Source: Spirochaetota bacterium
Lineage (GTDB): Bacteria; Spirochaetota; Spirochaetia; ARS1246
Assembly (NCBI GenBank): GCA_024275515.1
Contig: JAJRYZ010000255.1
Coordinates: 1 to 64,000 of the forward strand
DNA length: 64,000 bases
Direction: 5' to 3'
A program made the position numbers and the translations under genes. Position 1 is the first letter of the stretch, and each line of letters opens with the position of its first letter. This document shows positions 16,556 through 26,087 of the stretch, piece by piece. The notes under the pieces are model-generated. The model did no database searches. It was not told the origin of the DNA and saw only the letters and a list, made by a program, of their open reading frames with translations.

Positions 16556-18022
16556 ATGAAAAGATTTTTGGTGGTTACGTTGATGGCGTTCGTTGTTGCA
16601 TCGGTTGGGTTCGCTGCAGCCGCCGCAGAACAGGAAGCGTCCTCTGAGCGTATTACGCTTACCGTTTGGACGAATTCAAACATGGAAGCGTTTCCTCCGG
16701 GACAAGATGAGAACAACAATCCCATCCATGCGTATCTGGAAGAAAAAACGGGCTATAAGCTTCACTGGCTTATTGGTTCTCAGGAAAACGCCCTGGCAAA
16801 ACTCAGCCTCCTCTTGGCATCAGGCGATCCTCCTGATCTGCTCTCTCCCATATCGAGGCAGTTTTTCGGCGAGCTCGTGAACCAGAGGGTGTTGTATGAA
16901 CTTGATGAACTGATAGAAAAACGCGGCTCAATCTTTAAAAGAGACGACGTCGTGCCGGCCGGTCTTTGGCTGGCAGCACGTTCCGGTGGCCACACGTACG
17001 GTATTCCACAGCAAGGCGCCGTTCAGTCGCTGGGCGGGCCGCTCATCCGGAAAGATTGGCTGGATGAAGCAGGCCTTGAAGTTCCGACAACAATCGAGGA
17101 CTTCTATAACGTTTTGCAGGCATTCAAAACCATGCGTCCGGAATCCATACCCATGACAGGAGATACAAACAGTGTCCGGGGGGGGATATCGCCGTTTGCC
17201 GGCCACTTCAATGCTGCAGTGATTTACGCGGAGTCGAATGGCAAGGTAATCGACACTCGGGTTACTGACGATATGAAAGAGTTTCTAGGCTTTCTTGCAC
17301 GGCTCGTTCGCGAAGAACTCTTGGATCAGGAATACGTGATCAACAAAGGTAAGAATATCAAGGAGAAAGTGGCCGGCGGTAAAGTTGGTCTCTTTTCGAG
17401 TGCTCCTTGGGGATTGCGAGATCTTCTTCCCGCCTTTGAGGAAAAGAATCCGGGAGGCAAGTACATTTTTATCGCGCCTGCGATAGATAAGAACGGAAAT
17501 GCAGGCGTACGTGAGCGGAACCCGATTCGAGGATTTGCCACGATTGCAGCCGATTCGAAGCATCCCGATGAAGCGTTTGATTTTCTCGTAAAATATGCTT
17601 CCAGCCGGGAAATCCAAGACTTTGTGTCCTACGGCGTGGAAGGAGTTCACTACAATAGGGACTCGAACGGCATTATCACAGCCACGGAAGCCGGGGCGGC
17701 GAGAAAGCACAACATTTACTACGTGATTTGGAATACGCCCGATGCGCACCTGATGCGGGCGAAAATGAAGGGCTTTTGGCCGGTCTATGAGCCAACATTC
17801 AAATACTCTCTGTACAAAGACGTCACTTCTTATGCACCCCCTATCGCCGACCTGGAGGCCGTAAAGACGCAGTTGGCGGATCTCACCGACGAGATGTTCG
17901 ATAAAATCATTATTGGTGCCGAACCCTTATCTGCTTTCGATGAGTATAAAAGGCAATGGAAGCAACTTGGCGGACAAAAAGCGCTTGATGCGGTAAACGC
18001 CTGGTACGCAAGTACACAGTAA
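16556..18022 (+). CDS. Extracellular sugar-binding protein of the first ABC module
   Basis: A 488-residue periplasmic solute-binding protein of the LipO/CUT1 type. The signal peptide is 'MKRFLVVTLMAFVVASVGF' followed by an Ala-rich cleavage site and mature 'EQEASSERITLTVW'; no lipobox cysteine is present. Start ATG 16556 is chosen over ATG 16544 because GGAGG lies between them at ideal spacing. The C-terminus 'ALDAVNAWYASTQ' parallels 'EINAWYSSRR' of the second module's binding protein. It is followed by a strong 13-bp terminator hairpin. Confidence 0.9.
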   Translation: MKRFLVVTLMAFVVASVGFAAAAAEQEASSERITLTVWTNSNMEAFPPGQDENNNPIHAYLEEKTGYKLHWLIGSQENALAKLSLLLASGDPPDLLSPISRQFFGELVNQRVLYELDELIEKRGSIFKRDDVVPAGLWLAARSGGHTYGIPQQGAVQSLGGPLIRKDWLDEAGLEVPTTIEDFYNVLQAFKTMRPESIPMTGDTNSVRGGISPFAGHFNAAVIYAESNGKVIDTRVTDDMKEFLGFLARLVREELLDQEYVINKGKNIKEKVAGGKVGLFSSAPWGLRDLLPAFEEKNPGGKYIFIAPAIDKNGNAGVRERNPIRGFATIAADSKHPDEAFDFLVKYASSREIQDFVSYGVEGVHYNRDSNGIITATEAGAARKHNIYYVIWNTPDAHLMRAKMKGFWPVYEPTFKYSLYKDVTSYAPPIADLEAVKTQLADLTDEMFDKIIIGAEPLSAFDEYKRQWKQLGGQKALDAVNAWYASTQ

Positions 18023-18044
18023 CAAGCAGCCTGTCAATCCAAAG

Positions 18045-18077
18045 TGGAGCCGCAGGATGAGAATTCCTGCGGCTCCA
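18045..18077. terminator. Bidirectional terminator hairpin between binding protein and sulfatase genes
   Basis: TGGAGCCGCAGGA and TCCTGCGGCTCCA form a perfect 13-bp stem with a 7-nt loop between two convergent stop codons (18022 and 18120). A canonical U-run is weak on both strands, so termination efficiency is uncertain. Confidence 0.75.
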
Positions 18078-18119
18078 ACAATTAGAAAGTTCCTGCAATC
18101 CGGCTGAACAGGAATATCT

Positions 18120-19580
18120 TTACATAGTCATTGGGTCCAGCCACGGATTGGAATCCGCACTCCAAAGAGTACCTCCGGAAATATCGCTTTCCGGCACTCC
18201 GGAGGAGTAACCTGCATTGATATAATTCGGATCGCCGTGTGGACCGTATCCAAGTTCAGAAAGACGTCGGCGGAAACGCCCCATTATGTCCACATATTCC
18301 GGCTCCAAAGCAACGTTCTGTAATTCAGCCGGATCGGCGTTCAAGTCGAAAAGCACTTCGGGAATATCTTCGCCGTAGTACTGATACTTAAGATGATCTT
18401 TCTTGATCATGACATGATCGCGATGGTGGCGGTTAATGTGAGAGACGACCTCGTTGGACCATTCTAGCGCATCCCCTCGCACAAGGGGAAGAAGCGTGCG
18501 GCTGTCCAATCCCGGCGGAGCATCCAATCCACTCAAGTCGCACAGGGTAGCATAGAGGTCGCAAAGACTCACGTTTTGTTCAACACGTTTGCCCGCGGGA
18601 ATCTGTCCGGGCCAACGGATGAAAAAGGGAACGCGTACGCTTGCGTCGTAAAACCGCGTTTTTTCCCAAATGCCGTGCTGACCGAGCATCTCGCCATGAT
18701 CCGACAGATACACGATAATCCAATCATCAAGATCTTGCCCACATTGACGCAATGTGCCTAGAAGCTCGCCAAAGTGGGTGTCGATCGTTTCGACCATACC
18801 ATAATAGGTAGCCGTCGCTCGGCGAATTTCATCCGGAGTTACATTGACCGGATCTTCCGCCTGGCTCTGTGAAAGAACAGGATGTTGACAAGGTTTTTCG
18901 GTATACACAGGTACTTTTGAGTAATAGTAATCAAATTTCTTTTGATCGGTACAGAAAGGATAATGAGGTTGTTTTAAACTCACCTTCAGCATCAACGGGC
19001 GGCATCGAGAAGTCCGCTCACTAAAATAGGACTGTATAAAGTGCTGTGCAGCGTCAACAGCATGAGCGTCGAACCACTGGTGTTTACCGAACTCTACCGA
19101 AGCGCCGCGAACAATGCTCTCATTAGTTGGCCGTCCGCGCGTAAGCGGTTGATCTTGGGCCAGCCACGCCTCCTTCAATAGGCCTTCCTGGTACTTCACA
19201 AATACTTTCGCATCCGGCGCCAGTCGCTGAGTCCAACCCTGCATTTGATCGGTGCCTATGTGATGGAGTTTGCCGGAACAGACGGTATTGTAAGCATTTT
19301 GAGAAAACCGCCGCGAAAAAGTCGGATACCCCGGAGCAAGATCCATCCAGCTTCCGTCACAACCACAGGTCTTAGGCAGTTGACCCGACATGAGACATTG
19401 CCGGGCCGGTACGCAGATAGGAGAGGGTGTGTAAGCATTATCAAAAACCGTTCCTTCTCGGGCAAGACAATCAAGAACAGGCGTTTTGACTATTGAATTG
19501 CCGCCGAATCCGGAAAGGTCGGCCCGATGTTCGTCACTCATGAGAATTAGAATATTAGGGTAACAGCTGTTATTAGACAT
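18120..19580 (-). CDS. Type I sulfatase (Cys-type)
   Basis: A 486-residue sulfatase of the alkaline-phosphatase superfamily, which hydrolyses sulfate esters. The maturation signature C-x-P-x-R is 'SPICVPARQCLMSG' (about C56), so formylglycine conversion is required. Metal ligands fit 'LILMSDEHRAD' near the N-terminus and 'VYLSDHGEMLGQHG' in the middle. Start ATG 19580 has a GAGGAG site; the track start 19601 does not. No signal peptide is seen, so it is probably cytoplasmic and acts on imported sulfated oligosaccharides. It starts 10 nt after the flavodiiron gene, giving an unusual two-gene unit, and converges on the sugar-binding protein gene. Confidence 0.9.
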   Translation of the reverse strand: MSNNSCYPNILILMSDEHRADLSGFGGNSIVKTPVLDCLAREGTVFDNAYTPSPICVPARQCLMSGQLPKTCGCDGSWMDLAPGYPTFSRRFSQNAYNTVCSGKLHHIGTDQMQGWTQRLAPDAKVFVKYQEGLLKEAWLAQDQPLTRGRPTNESIVRGASVEFGKHQWFDAHAVDAAQHFIQSYFSERTSRCRPLMLKVSLKQPHYPFCTDQKKFDYYYSKVPVYTEKPCQHPVLSQSQAEDPVNVTPDEIRRATATYYGMVETIDTHFGELLGTLRQCGQDLDDWIIVYLSDHGEMLGQHGIWEKTRFYDASVRVPFFIRWPGQIPAGKRVEQNVSLCDLYATLCDLSGLDAPPGLDSRTLLPLVRGDALEWSNEVVSHINRHHRDHVMIKKDHLKYQYYGEDIPEVLFDLNADPAELQNVALEPEYVDIMGRFRRRLSELGYGPHGDPNYINAGYSSGVPESDISGGTLWSADSNPWLDPMTM

Positions 19581-19590
19581 CAAGACTCCT

Positions 19591-20784
19591 CTATATGTCA
19601 AACTGCGCTATCAGGTTCCGGCCGTAGTCGGCCGCATCGTCTTTCGCCTGGTCGGTTGGAGTCCATTGGGCCTTGAATCCCTCGTCAACCACGGTAAACC
19701 CCGAGCGATCGAGCAGTTCGCCGATGCGTTTCGTTGCCTCACCGCTCCAACCGTAGCAGCCGAACATCGCAGCCTTCTTGCCCCGGAACCCCAGCCCACG
19801 CATTTCTTCCATGAGTCCCGCAATTGACGTGAGGATACCTTTGTTTATCGTGGGCGATCCGACGACGACGGCTTTTGATTTAAAGACTTCCGCGACGATA
19901 TCGTTCTTGTCAGTCTTTGCGCTGTTGTAGAGCTTCACCGCGACCGCGGGGGCTGCGGAAGTCAGTCCTTCGGCGATGTTCTCGGCGATGCATTTCGTTC
20001 CATTCCACATCGTGTCGTAGATAATCGTGATCTGGTTCTCGCAGTATTCGTTCGACCACTCCAGATACTTCTCCACGATCTGCCCCGGGTTGTCCCTCCA
20101 GATCACGCCGTGGCTGGGACATATGAGGTCGAGGGGTAGCTCAAGTGAAAGAAACTCCTCGATCTTTTTCCGCACCAGCCGATTGAACGGCGTCAGGATA
20201 TTCGCGTAGTATTTCAGTGCTTCGGCGAACAACTCGCACTGATCGACCTTGTCGTTAAAAAGAAACTCCGTCGCGTAGTGCTGCCCGAACGCGTCGTTGC
20301 TGAAAAGGATATTGTCTTCGGTCAGATAGCTGAACATGCTGTCGGGCCAGTGCAGCATCGGAGCCTCGATGAATACAAGCTCGCGGCTACCGAGGTTCAG
20401 GTGGTCACCGGTTCTTACGGTGTGGTAGTTCCAGTCCTGATGGTAGTGTCCCGACAGACACCTCGCACCGTTGGAAGTACAGTAGATCGGCACATCGGGT
20501 ATGCGACGCATAAGCTCAGGGAGAGCGCCGCTGTGATCGACCTCTGCGTGATTGGCGATCACATAGTCGATCTTCTTCAGATCGATCTCAGCCGCCAGAT
20601 TATCGACAAACTTCTCGCCGAACGGGACCCACACGGTGTCGACGAGTGCGGTCTTCTCGTCCCGTATAAGATATGAATTATACGACGAGCCGCGATCGGT
20701 CGAGTATTCGTCGCCGTGGAACTTCCGGAGCTCCCAGTCGGTTATGCCGACCCAGTAGACTTCGTTCTTTATCAGCCTCTTCAT
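19591..20784 (-). CDS. Flavodiiron protein (A-type flavoprotein, O2/NO reductase)
   Basis: A 397-residue soluble protein with an N-terminal metallo-beta-lactamase-like diiron domain and a C-terminal flavodoxin domain (FMN). Diiron ligands are visible in 'NHAEVDHSG' (HxExDH), 'HWPDSMFSY', 'FSNDAFGQH' and 'PSHGVIW'. The flavodoxin phosphate loop is 'TMWNGTKCIAENIAEG'. Such enzymes reduce O2 to water and/or NO to N2O in anaerobes, with electrons from rubredoxin or NADH; no rubredoxin domain is attached. ATG 20784 is chosen for its AAGGAG site; the track start 20814 adds ten residues. It is upstream of the sulfatase by 10 nt and divergent from the FAD oxidoreductase operon. Confidence 0.93.
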   Translation of the reverse strand: MKRLIKNEVYWVGITDWELRKFHGDEYSTDRGSSYNSYLIRDEKTALVDTVWVPFGEKFVDNLAAEIDLKKIDYVIANHAEVDHSGALPELMRRIPDVPIYCTSNGARCLSGHYHQDWNYHTVRTGDHLNLGSRELVFIEAPMLHWPDSMFSYLTEDNILFSNDAFGQHYATEFLFNDKVDQCELFAEALKYYANILTPFNRLVRKKIEEFLSLELPLDLICPSHGVIWRDNPGQIVEKYLEWSNEYCENQITIIYDTMWNGTKCIAENIAEGLTSAAPAVAVKLYNSAKTDKNDIVAEVFKSKAVVVGSPTINKGILTSIAGLMEEMRGLGFRGKKAAMFGCYGWSGEATKRIGELLDRSGFTVVDEGFKAQWTPTDQAKDDAADYGRNLIAQFDI

Positions 20785-21320
20785 CTTCTTCTCCTTCCGT
20801 TGCTGCAAAGACACTCACTCGACCGCCTCGATGAGTTTCCGACTTTCCTGCTCGGCCGATGGTGATTTGATCAGTAGATATTCCGTTCAGCGCGAAGTCT
20901 AACATCTTCGACCGGCCGAATCAAAGAGCTCGGCTCTTCGCGCTTCCGCGCACCGTTGCGAGCAATCGAAGACGGCTCTCCGCCATGCCCGGCACAGAGC
21001 AGAGGGTTGCGGAAAGGCCATCGCCGACTCGGCGCCCGGCGCGCAGAGATGAGGCCCTAATGAGGAAAGTGTCGGAAAAACCCCGCGATTCGCAGGAACC
21101 GAATAGCGTTGCCCTGTGGTGGCGAAAACCTTTTACGGAACAGAATTACACTCCGGGAAGGCGCGGTGCCAATCCGCAAGTTCGGCAGATCGCCGAACGG
21201 CAGGGGCCGCCGCGTCAACTTCCGGTCCGCCTTTGCGTTTTGCCCCCTCAGAATGCAGCAATGCCACCGTTTACGGTTGCCCGGGACCGTGCGACAATTA
21301 ATCAATAAGGACAAGCCTCT
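20785..21320. other. 536-bp divergent intergenic region
   Basis: No convincing gene: the 107-residue track ORF on the plus strand has no ribosome-binding site and no domain-like pattern. It holds the promoters for the flavodiiron gene (minus) and the FAD oxidoreductase operon (plus). The only structure I see is a small hairpin, AAGAGC-TCG-GCTCTT, at 20924-20938, with no obvious role. Confidence 0.5.
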
Positions 21321-22670
21321 ATGCACATCGCCGAACGTCTCAAGACCCCCGTTGCGGGTGAATATGACGTCGTAGTAGCCGGCGGCGGACCCGCGGGCGT
21401 GCCCGCCGCGGTGGCGTCGGCCAGGAACGGCGCCGAAACGTTGCTCCTCGAGACAAACGGGTGCCTGGGAGGGGTATGGACCGCCGGGATATTGACGTGG
21501 GTTTTCGATATTGAAAAAAACGGCATCGGCAAGGAGATAATAACCGGACTGCGTGAACGAAATGCGTACGTCGAAGCAGCTTCGCGTGGCATGGTGAACT
21601 TTACCTACGATGTGGAAGCAATGAAGCTGCTGCTGGAGCGGATGTGCGCGGAGAGCGGGGTTGACCTGCTTCTTCACACGAGAGTGGTGGGCGCCGAAAT
21701 GTCCGGGGACGGCAGACGCCTGCGCGCCGTTATCACCGAATCGAAGTCGGGGCGCCAAGCCTGGAGAGCCAAGGCGTTCGTGGATTGCACGGGGGACGGC
21801 GATCTTGCGGCACGGGTCGGTTGCAGGTTTGATCTGGGATCCGCCGACACCGGAGAGATACAGCCGCTCACGTTCATGGCTACCATCGTTGTGGCGAATC
21901 ACCGGGAGTTGGAGCAATACATATCCTTTTACGGCGGAGTCCCCGAACACCGCCGGCGCACCGAAGCGTTCAAGGCACATCTCGCACGTCTGGGAATCGA
22001 TTCATCATACGCGGTGCCGACTCTTTTTCAGATCAGGGAGAACCTTTTGGCCATAATGGTCAACCACCAATACGGTGTAGTCTCTCACGACGCTAAGCAG
22101 ATGACCCGCGCAACCGTACAAGCCAGAGCCGAGGTCGCCGGAATAGTGGACGCCCTCGCGACTAGTGACGGTCCGTTCCGCGGGTGCTATCTCGCTTCCA
22201 CCGCGGAGCACATCGGCGTGCGGGACGGACGGCGCGTGCACGGTCGATATCGGGTTACGATCGACGACATCGCCAAAGGGGCGCGATTCGACGACGCGGT
22301 ATGCCGCGTACGCTTTGGTGTCGACATTCACGCGACGAGCGCAAGGATGCGGGATTTGAAGCATCAAAACTCGGCCAGAGGAGTGAGGATGAGGCCGTAC
22401 GACATTCCGATGCGGGCTCTCATCGCGAAAGACGTTCACGGACTGCTCCTTGCGGGCCGGTGCATAAGCGGCGATTGGTTTGCGCATGCCAGCTACCGTG
22501 TTACCGGTGAGGCTGTAAGTATGGGGGAGGCAGCGGGCGTGTTGGCGTCGCTGAGCGCGGATAGAGGGCGACTCCCCCACGAAGTGCCGTGGGCCGAGGT
22601 GAAGGCGTTGATTCCGGAAGTCCGTGACTATTGGCAGGATCCACAAGCGGACGTTGATTCATCCCGCTGA
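21321..22670 (+). CDS. FAD-dependent oxidoreductase (FAD_oxidored family)
   Basis: A 449-residue flavoprotein. The N-terminal dinucleotide-binding motif is 'VVVAGGGPAGVPAAVASARNG', followed by the acid-ended strand 'TLLLE' and 'TNGCLGG'. The second FAD motif is 'VDCTGDGDLAARVG', and near the C-terminus 'GLLLAGRCISGDWFAHASYR' closes the site. Members of this group are poorly characterised and occur in sugar or sugar-acid loci; the substrate here is unknown. ATG 21321 follows an AAGGAC site. It is the first gene of a six-gene plus-strand run with a YesN regulator 18 nt downstream, YesM kinase, two permeases and a binding protein, so it likely acts on the imported sugar. Confidence 0.85.
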   Translation: MHIAERLKTPVAGEYDVVVAGGGPAGVPAAVASARNGAETLLLETNGCLGGVWTAGILTWVFDIEKNGIGKEIITGLRERNAYVEAASRGMVNFTYDVEAMKLLLERMCAESGVDLLLHTRVVGAEMSGDGRRLRAVITESKSGRQAWRAKAFVDCTGDGDLAARVGCRFDLGSADTGEIQPLTFMATIVVANHRELEQYISFYGGVPEHRRRTEAFKAHLARLGIDSSYAVPTLFQIRENLLAIMVNHQYGVVSHDAKQMTRATVQARAEVAGIVDALATSDGPFRGCYLASTAEHIGVRDGRRVHGRYRVTIDDIAKGARFDDAVCRVRFGVDIHATSARMRDLKHQNSARGVRMRPYDIPMRALIAKDVHGLLLAGRCISGDWFAHASYRVTGEAVSMGEAAGVLASLSADRGRLPHEVPWAEVKALIPEVRDYWQDPQADVDSSR

Positions 22671-22688
22671 TCGTGGAACTATGACGGC

Positions 22689-24287
22689 ATGGAGAAAGTG
22701 CTTATCGTCGACGACGAACCGGCGGCATTGAGAGGATTGCGCGCCTGCATCGACTGGGAAGGCCTCGAGCTGGAGATCTGCGCCGAGGCCCGAAACGGCG
22801 CGCGGGCGTTCGAACTAGTGGAAGAGCACAATCCGGCGGTGGTCGTGTCCGACGTGAGAATGCCGTTTGTCGACGGAATCGAGTTGGCACGCAGCATTCA
22901 AGAACGAGCGCCCGATACGAAAGTAATTCTTATAAGCGCGTATGCAGATCTGGATCAGATAAGATCCGGATTCAAACTGGACGCCGTCGATTACGTACTC
23001 AAGCCGATTCAGGTGCAGGAACTGGAAGCCGCCGTGTCTCGTGCTTTGCAGAAGCGCGCACGGGAAAAAAAGGCAAAGACGATTCTCAGAGAGAAATTCC
23101 TCGTCGAGCTTATCGCGGGGGTTCACTCCAAGAGTTCCTCCATACGGCAAAGAATGCGATGGCTCGACATCGATTTGCCGCTTTCCTGTCCTTATCTGGC
23201 CTGCGTCGTCCTTCCGGCTGAAGAGCTTGACGACCCGGCCGCAAAAGAGATGCTTTTGATGGCCGCCGGCGAGCTGATCCAAAGAATAATGCGTGACTAT
23301 TTTGACGGAGTAGCATTCCGATCACTGTCGGGAGAGATCGTGTGCTTGATTCCCGTGAATATGGAACGTACCGTCTTTTTTGACAGACTAGATGCATTCC
23401 TGGGCGCATCGCCGCGCGCCTTTGAAAGGGAGCGATTGGGAGATGTGTGGATCGGTGTCGGTACCGAAGCGGGCGACATCGGAGAGGTGAACGGCAGCTA
23501 TGACAACGCGCGAATCGCGTTGGAACAGCGCTTCTTCGAAGACGGTACGCAGGTGTACTATTGCGACTTTTCAGAAACGGCGAAGAACGATCATATTCAG
23601 ATACATCCCGGTGATCTCGAATCGGTCAGACACGCCGTCGCGGCGGGCAACGAACAGTTTCTTCGCTCCATCGTCGAAAAGCTCATCGCCGATGCGGTCT
23701 CTTCCCGCGCCAGGGACGTCGGCTTGGTACACAGTCTTGGCTTTCGCCTTATCATCGAGGCGGCCGACACGCTGGTAAAGCTCGGTGAGCCCGGAGCGGC
23801 CGTTGCGGTTGACGCGTATGGCGCGTGGAGAACGGCGGAACGGCAGAAGTCGTTTGTGGCGTTTCAAGAGGTGCTGCTGCAATACCTCCTTGGCGCCTGC
23901 CAAGAGATCGCCGAGCGCCGAAAGACTCATAATCAGGCGTTGGTTGATCAGATTCGGGATTACGTCGAAGAGAACTATGATCAGCCTATAGGTATTTCCC
24001 ACATTGCCGACACTCTGGAATACACCGTATCTCATATCTGCAATGTTTTCAAAAAACAGACCGGTATGACGATCAATGCCTATCTTACCCAGCATCGCCT
24101 GCGGCGAGCTGTTGAACTCCTCAGAAACCACTCCCTCAGACTGTATGAAATCTGTTCAAGAGTCGGATATGGAGACTACAAGCACTTTGTGTCTCTGTTC
24201 AAGCGGCACTACGGTGTTACTCCGTCTCGATATCGAGATCGACTGGTGTATGAAGAATGCGTACATGATTCTCGCCTCGGTCGGTAG
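22689..24287 (+). CDS. YesN-type response regulator with AraC DNA-binding domain (second module)
   Basis: A 532-residue regulator. The receiver (about residues 1-120) has 'VLIVDDEPAAL', 'PAVVVSDVRMPFVDGIEL' with the phospho-acceptor Asp, and 'DYVLKPI'. A long central region without a recognised motif (about 130-420) is typical of large YesN proteins. The AraC pair is at the C-terminus: 'IGISHIADTLEYTVSHICNVFKKQTG' and 'YEICSRVGYGDYKHFVSLFKRHYGVTPSRYR'. It starts 18 nt after the FAD oxidoreductase and overlaps the kinase gene by 38 nt. It probably activates its own operon in response to the sugar sensed by the kinase. Confidence 0.9.
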   Translation: MEKVLIVDDEPAALRGLRACIDWEGLELEICAEARNGARAFELVEEHNPAVVVSDVRMPFVDGIELARSIQERAPDTKVILISAYADLDQIRSGFKLDAVDYVLKPIQVQELEAAVSRALQKRAREKKAKTILREKFLVELIAGVHSKSSSIRQRMRWLDIDLPLSCPYLACVVLPAEELDDPAAKEMLLMAAGELIQRIMRDYFDGVAFRSLSGEIVCLIPVNMERTVFFDRLDAFLGASPRAFERERLGDVWIGVGTEAGDIGEVNGSYDNARIALEQRFFEDGTQVYYCDFSETAKNDHIQIHPGDLESVRHAVAAGNEQFLRSIVEKLIADAVSSRARDVGLVHSLGFRLIIEAADTLVKLGEPGAAVAVDAYGAWRTAERQKSFVAFQEVLLQYLLGACQEIAERRKTHNQALVDQIRDYVEENYDQPIGISHIADTLEYTVSHICNVFKKQTGMTINAYLTQHRLRRAVELLRNHSLRLYEICSRVGYGDYKHFVSLFKRHYGVTPSRYRDRLVYEECVHDSRLGR

Positions 24288-26004
24288 GCTCTACGGACGC
24301 CTGAAACTCCGCTGGAAGATTCTCTTTTCCTATATGCTTCTTCTGGTTCTTCTCGTAATAAGCCTCGGAATCGCCGCATTGTGGCAGACATCCAGGCTGG
24401 TAGACGACAGGTTTCTCACGGCGGTCTCAAGCGCTCTCAACCAGTTGGGGATACATCTTTCCTACCGAATGCAGATTGTGGTCAACAGTTCGGAAATCGT
24501 AGCATGGAACAACGATCTGCTTCGGATCCTGAAATACGAATCAGGGACTTATCCTCTTGCCAGGCAGATTGACGATATCCAGATTGTCAAAGACATCCTC
24601 ATGACCGTCCGGTCGAACCGCGACGTATTGTCGGTCCGTTTGTACATGCCCGAAGACAGTCTCCTGAGCCGGGAGAGAAGCACCTTTTTCCCGTTATCCG
24701 AGATTGAAGGAATGTCCTGGTTTCCGTCGGTCACCGGCTCGGGCGGTCGCGTTCTTTGGCTTGGCGCGCGTGAAGAAAGGCAGGCGCGCGAATCCCCCAT
24801 TACCTGTGTCCGGTGCATTCGGGATCCGACCAATGTATCGGGGTGCCTTGCCGTTCTGGTAATAGACGTCGACCCCAAGGTCGTTACGAACGTGATGCGA
24901 CGCAGCGGCTTGCTTCACGAAGCGAGCGGTTTGGTCCTTCTGGACTCGGCAGGCGAGGCGGTCGCGACAGTGGGAGAGCCGCCCGACGATATCATATCGG
25001 AGATCAAGGAATACGATTACGCCGCCGGAATAACCGACCATAAACCATATCGAATTCTTCGTGCGCGTCTCGATTTTCCGGATTGGCAACTCTACGCGTT
25101 CATACCCGATGAGGCGGTGAAAAAGGGAAAAGTACGACTCATCCTCACGTTCCTTGGGATTCTCGGCGTCGTGAGTACGCTTGCCACCATCTTCACGCTC
25201 AGGCTCTCTCGTCGTATCAGCGAACGCATAACAAAGCTCGCAAAAGTTGTTTCCGACCCGCCGCAGCCGCAAAGCGCAGGTTTGAATAAGCCGGAACGGT
25301 ACGACGATGAAATAACCCAATTGGAGCAGTTTCTTCTGCAGCTCGTTGCAAAGAACCGGGAGCTTGTGGGCAGGGTATTCGAAGAACAGATGGCTGAAAA
25401 AGAGGCTAAACTGCAGGCGCTTCAAATGCAAATCAATCCGCATTTTCTCTACAACACTCTCGACACTATCAACTGGATGGCCCTTGAAAAGAGAGAGCTT
25501 GAAATCAGCGACCTCGTGAGTCTTCTGGCCCGCTACTACCGACTCAGCATCAATCGTGGCGTCGACGTAGTGACCATTGCGGAGGAAATCGAGCACGTGA
25601 AGGTCTTTCTGCGGATCTGCGAAAAACGCTACGAGGGATCCGTGCGTGCGATATTCGATGTCGCGGATGAAATACTCCGATACAAGACGGTCAAATTGGT
25701 CCTTCAGCCTTTGGCGGAAAACGCCGTCGTACACGGAATAGCCAACACTGAATCTCAATCCGGCGCCGTTACGATAGCCGGAGTGCTAAGAGAGAGTCAC
25801 ATAGAGATTTCGGTGGCCGATGACGGGATCGGAATGAAAAAAGAAGATTACGAGCGCATCATCGCGAATGAGCGGGCCGGTTTTGCCGTCAAGAATGTGG
25901 ATGAGCGCGTCAGGATGTTCTGCGGACCTCGCTACGGGCTGAGTTATGATTTTGGAGTACCGGTTGGTACGCGGGCGATCCTGAGACTGGCCAAGATCCG
26001 CTAG
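24250..26004 (+). CDS. YesM-type sensor histidine kinase (second module)
   Basis: A 584-residue membrane kinase: TM1 'ILFSYMLLLVLLVISLGIAALW', extracytoplasmic domain, TM2 'LILTFLGILGVVSTLATIF', HAMP, phospho-histidine in 'QINPHFLYNTLDT', and ATPase with 'AENAVVHGIAN' and 'DDGIGM'. The track start at 24076 lies deep inside the regulator gene; ATG 24250 ('MKNAYMILAS') is a realistic start and overlaps the regulator by 38 nt, while ATG 24268 is an alternative. It is the cognate partner of the adjacent YesN regulator. Confidence 0.88.
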   Translation: MKNAYMILASVGRLYGRLKLRWKILFSYMLLLVLLVISLGIAALWQTSRLVDDRFLTAVSSALNQLGIHLSYRMQIVVNSSEIVAWNNDLLRILKYESGTYPLARQIDDIQIVKDILMTVRSNRDVLSVRLYMPEDSLLSRERSTFFPLSEIEGMSWFPSVTGSGGRVLWLGAREERQARESPITCVRCIRDPTNVSGCLAVLVIDVDPKVVTNVMRRSGLLHEASGLVLLDSAGEAVATVGEPPDDIISEIKEYDYAAGITDHKPYRILRARLDFPDWQLYAFIPDEAVKKGKVRLILTFLGILGVVSTLATIFTLRLSRRISERITKLAKVVSDPPQPQSAGLNKPERYDDEITQLEQFLLQLVAKNRELVGRVFEEQMAEKEAKLQALQMQINPHFLYNTLDTINWMALEKRELEISDLVSLLARYYRLSINRGVDVVTIAEEIEHVKVFLRICEKRYEGSVRAIFDVADEILRYKTVKLVLQPLAENAVVHGIANTESQSGAVTIAGVLRESHIEISVADDGIGMKKEDYERIIANERAGFAVKNVDERVRMFCGPRYGLSYDFGVPVGTRAILRLAKIR

Positions 26005-26087
26005 AGCCTGTTTTCCAATTATCACCCCCACATAATGCGGAATCCTCCCCATTTACTCCACCTGTTTCCCGTGCGACGGTTTCTCAC

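Noticed and set aside
20985-21308. 107-residue plus-strand ORF before the FAD oxidoreductase
   Set aside because: Weak start, no domain pattern, composition like non-coding sequence.
21057-21980. 307-residue minus-strand ORF
   Set aside because: Antisense to the FAD oxidoreductase, whose motifs are clear.
24694-25758. 354-residue minus-strand ORF
   Set aside because: Antisense shadow of the YesM kinase.
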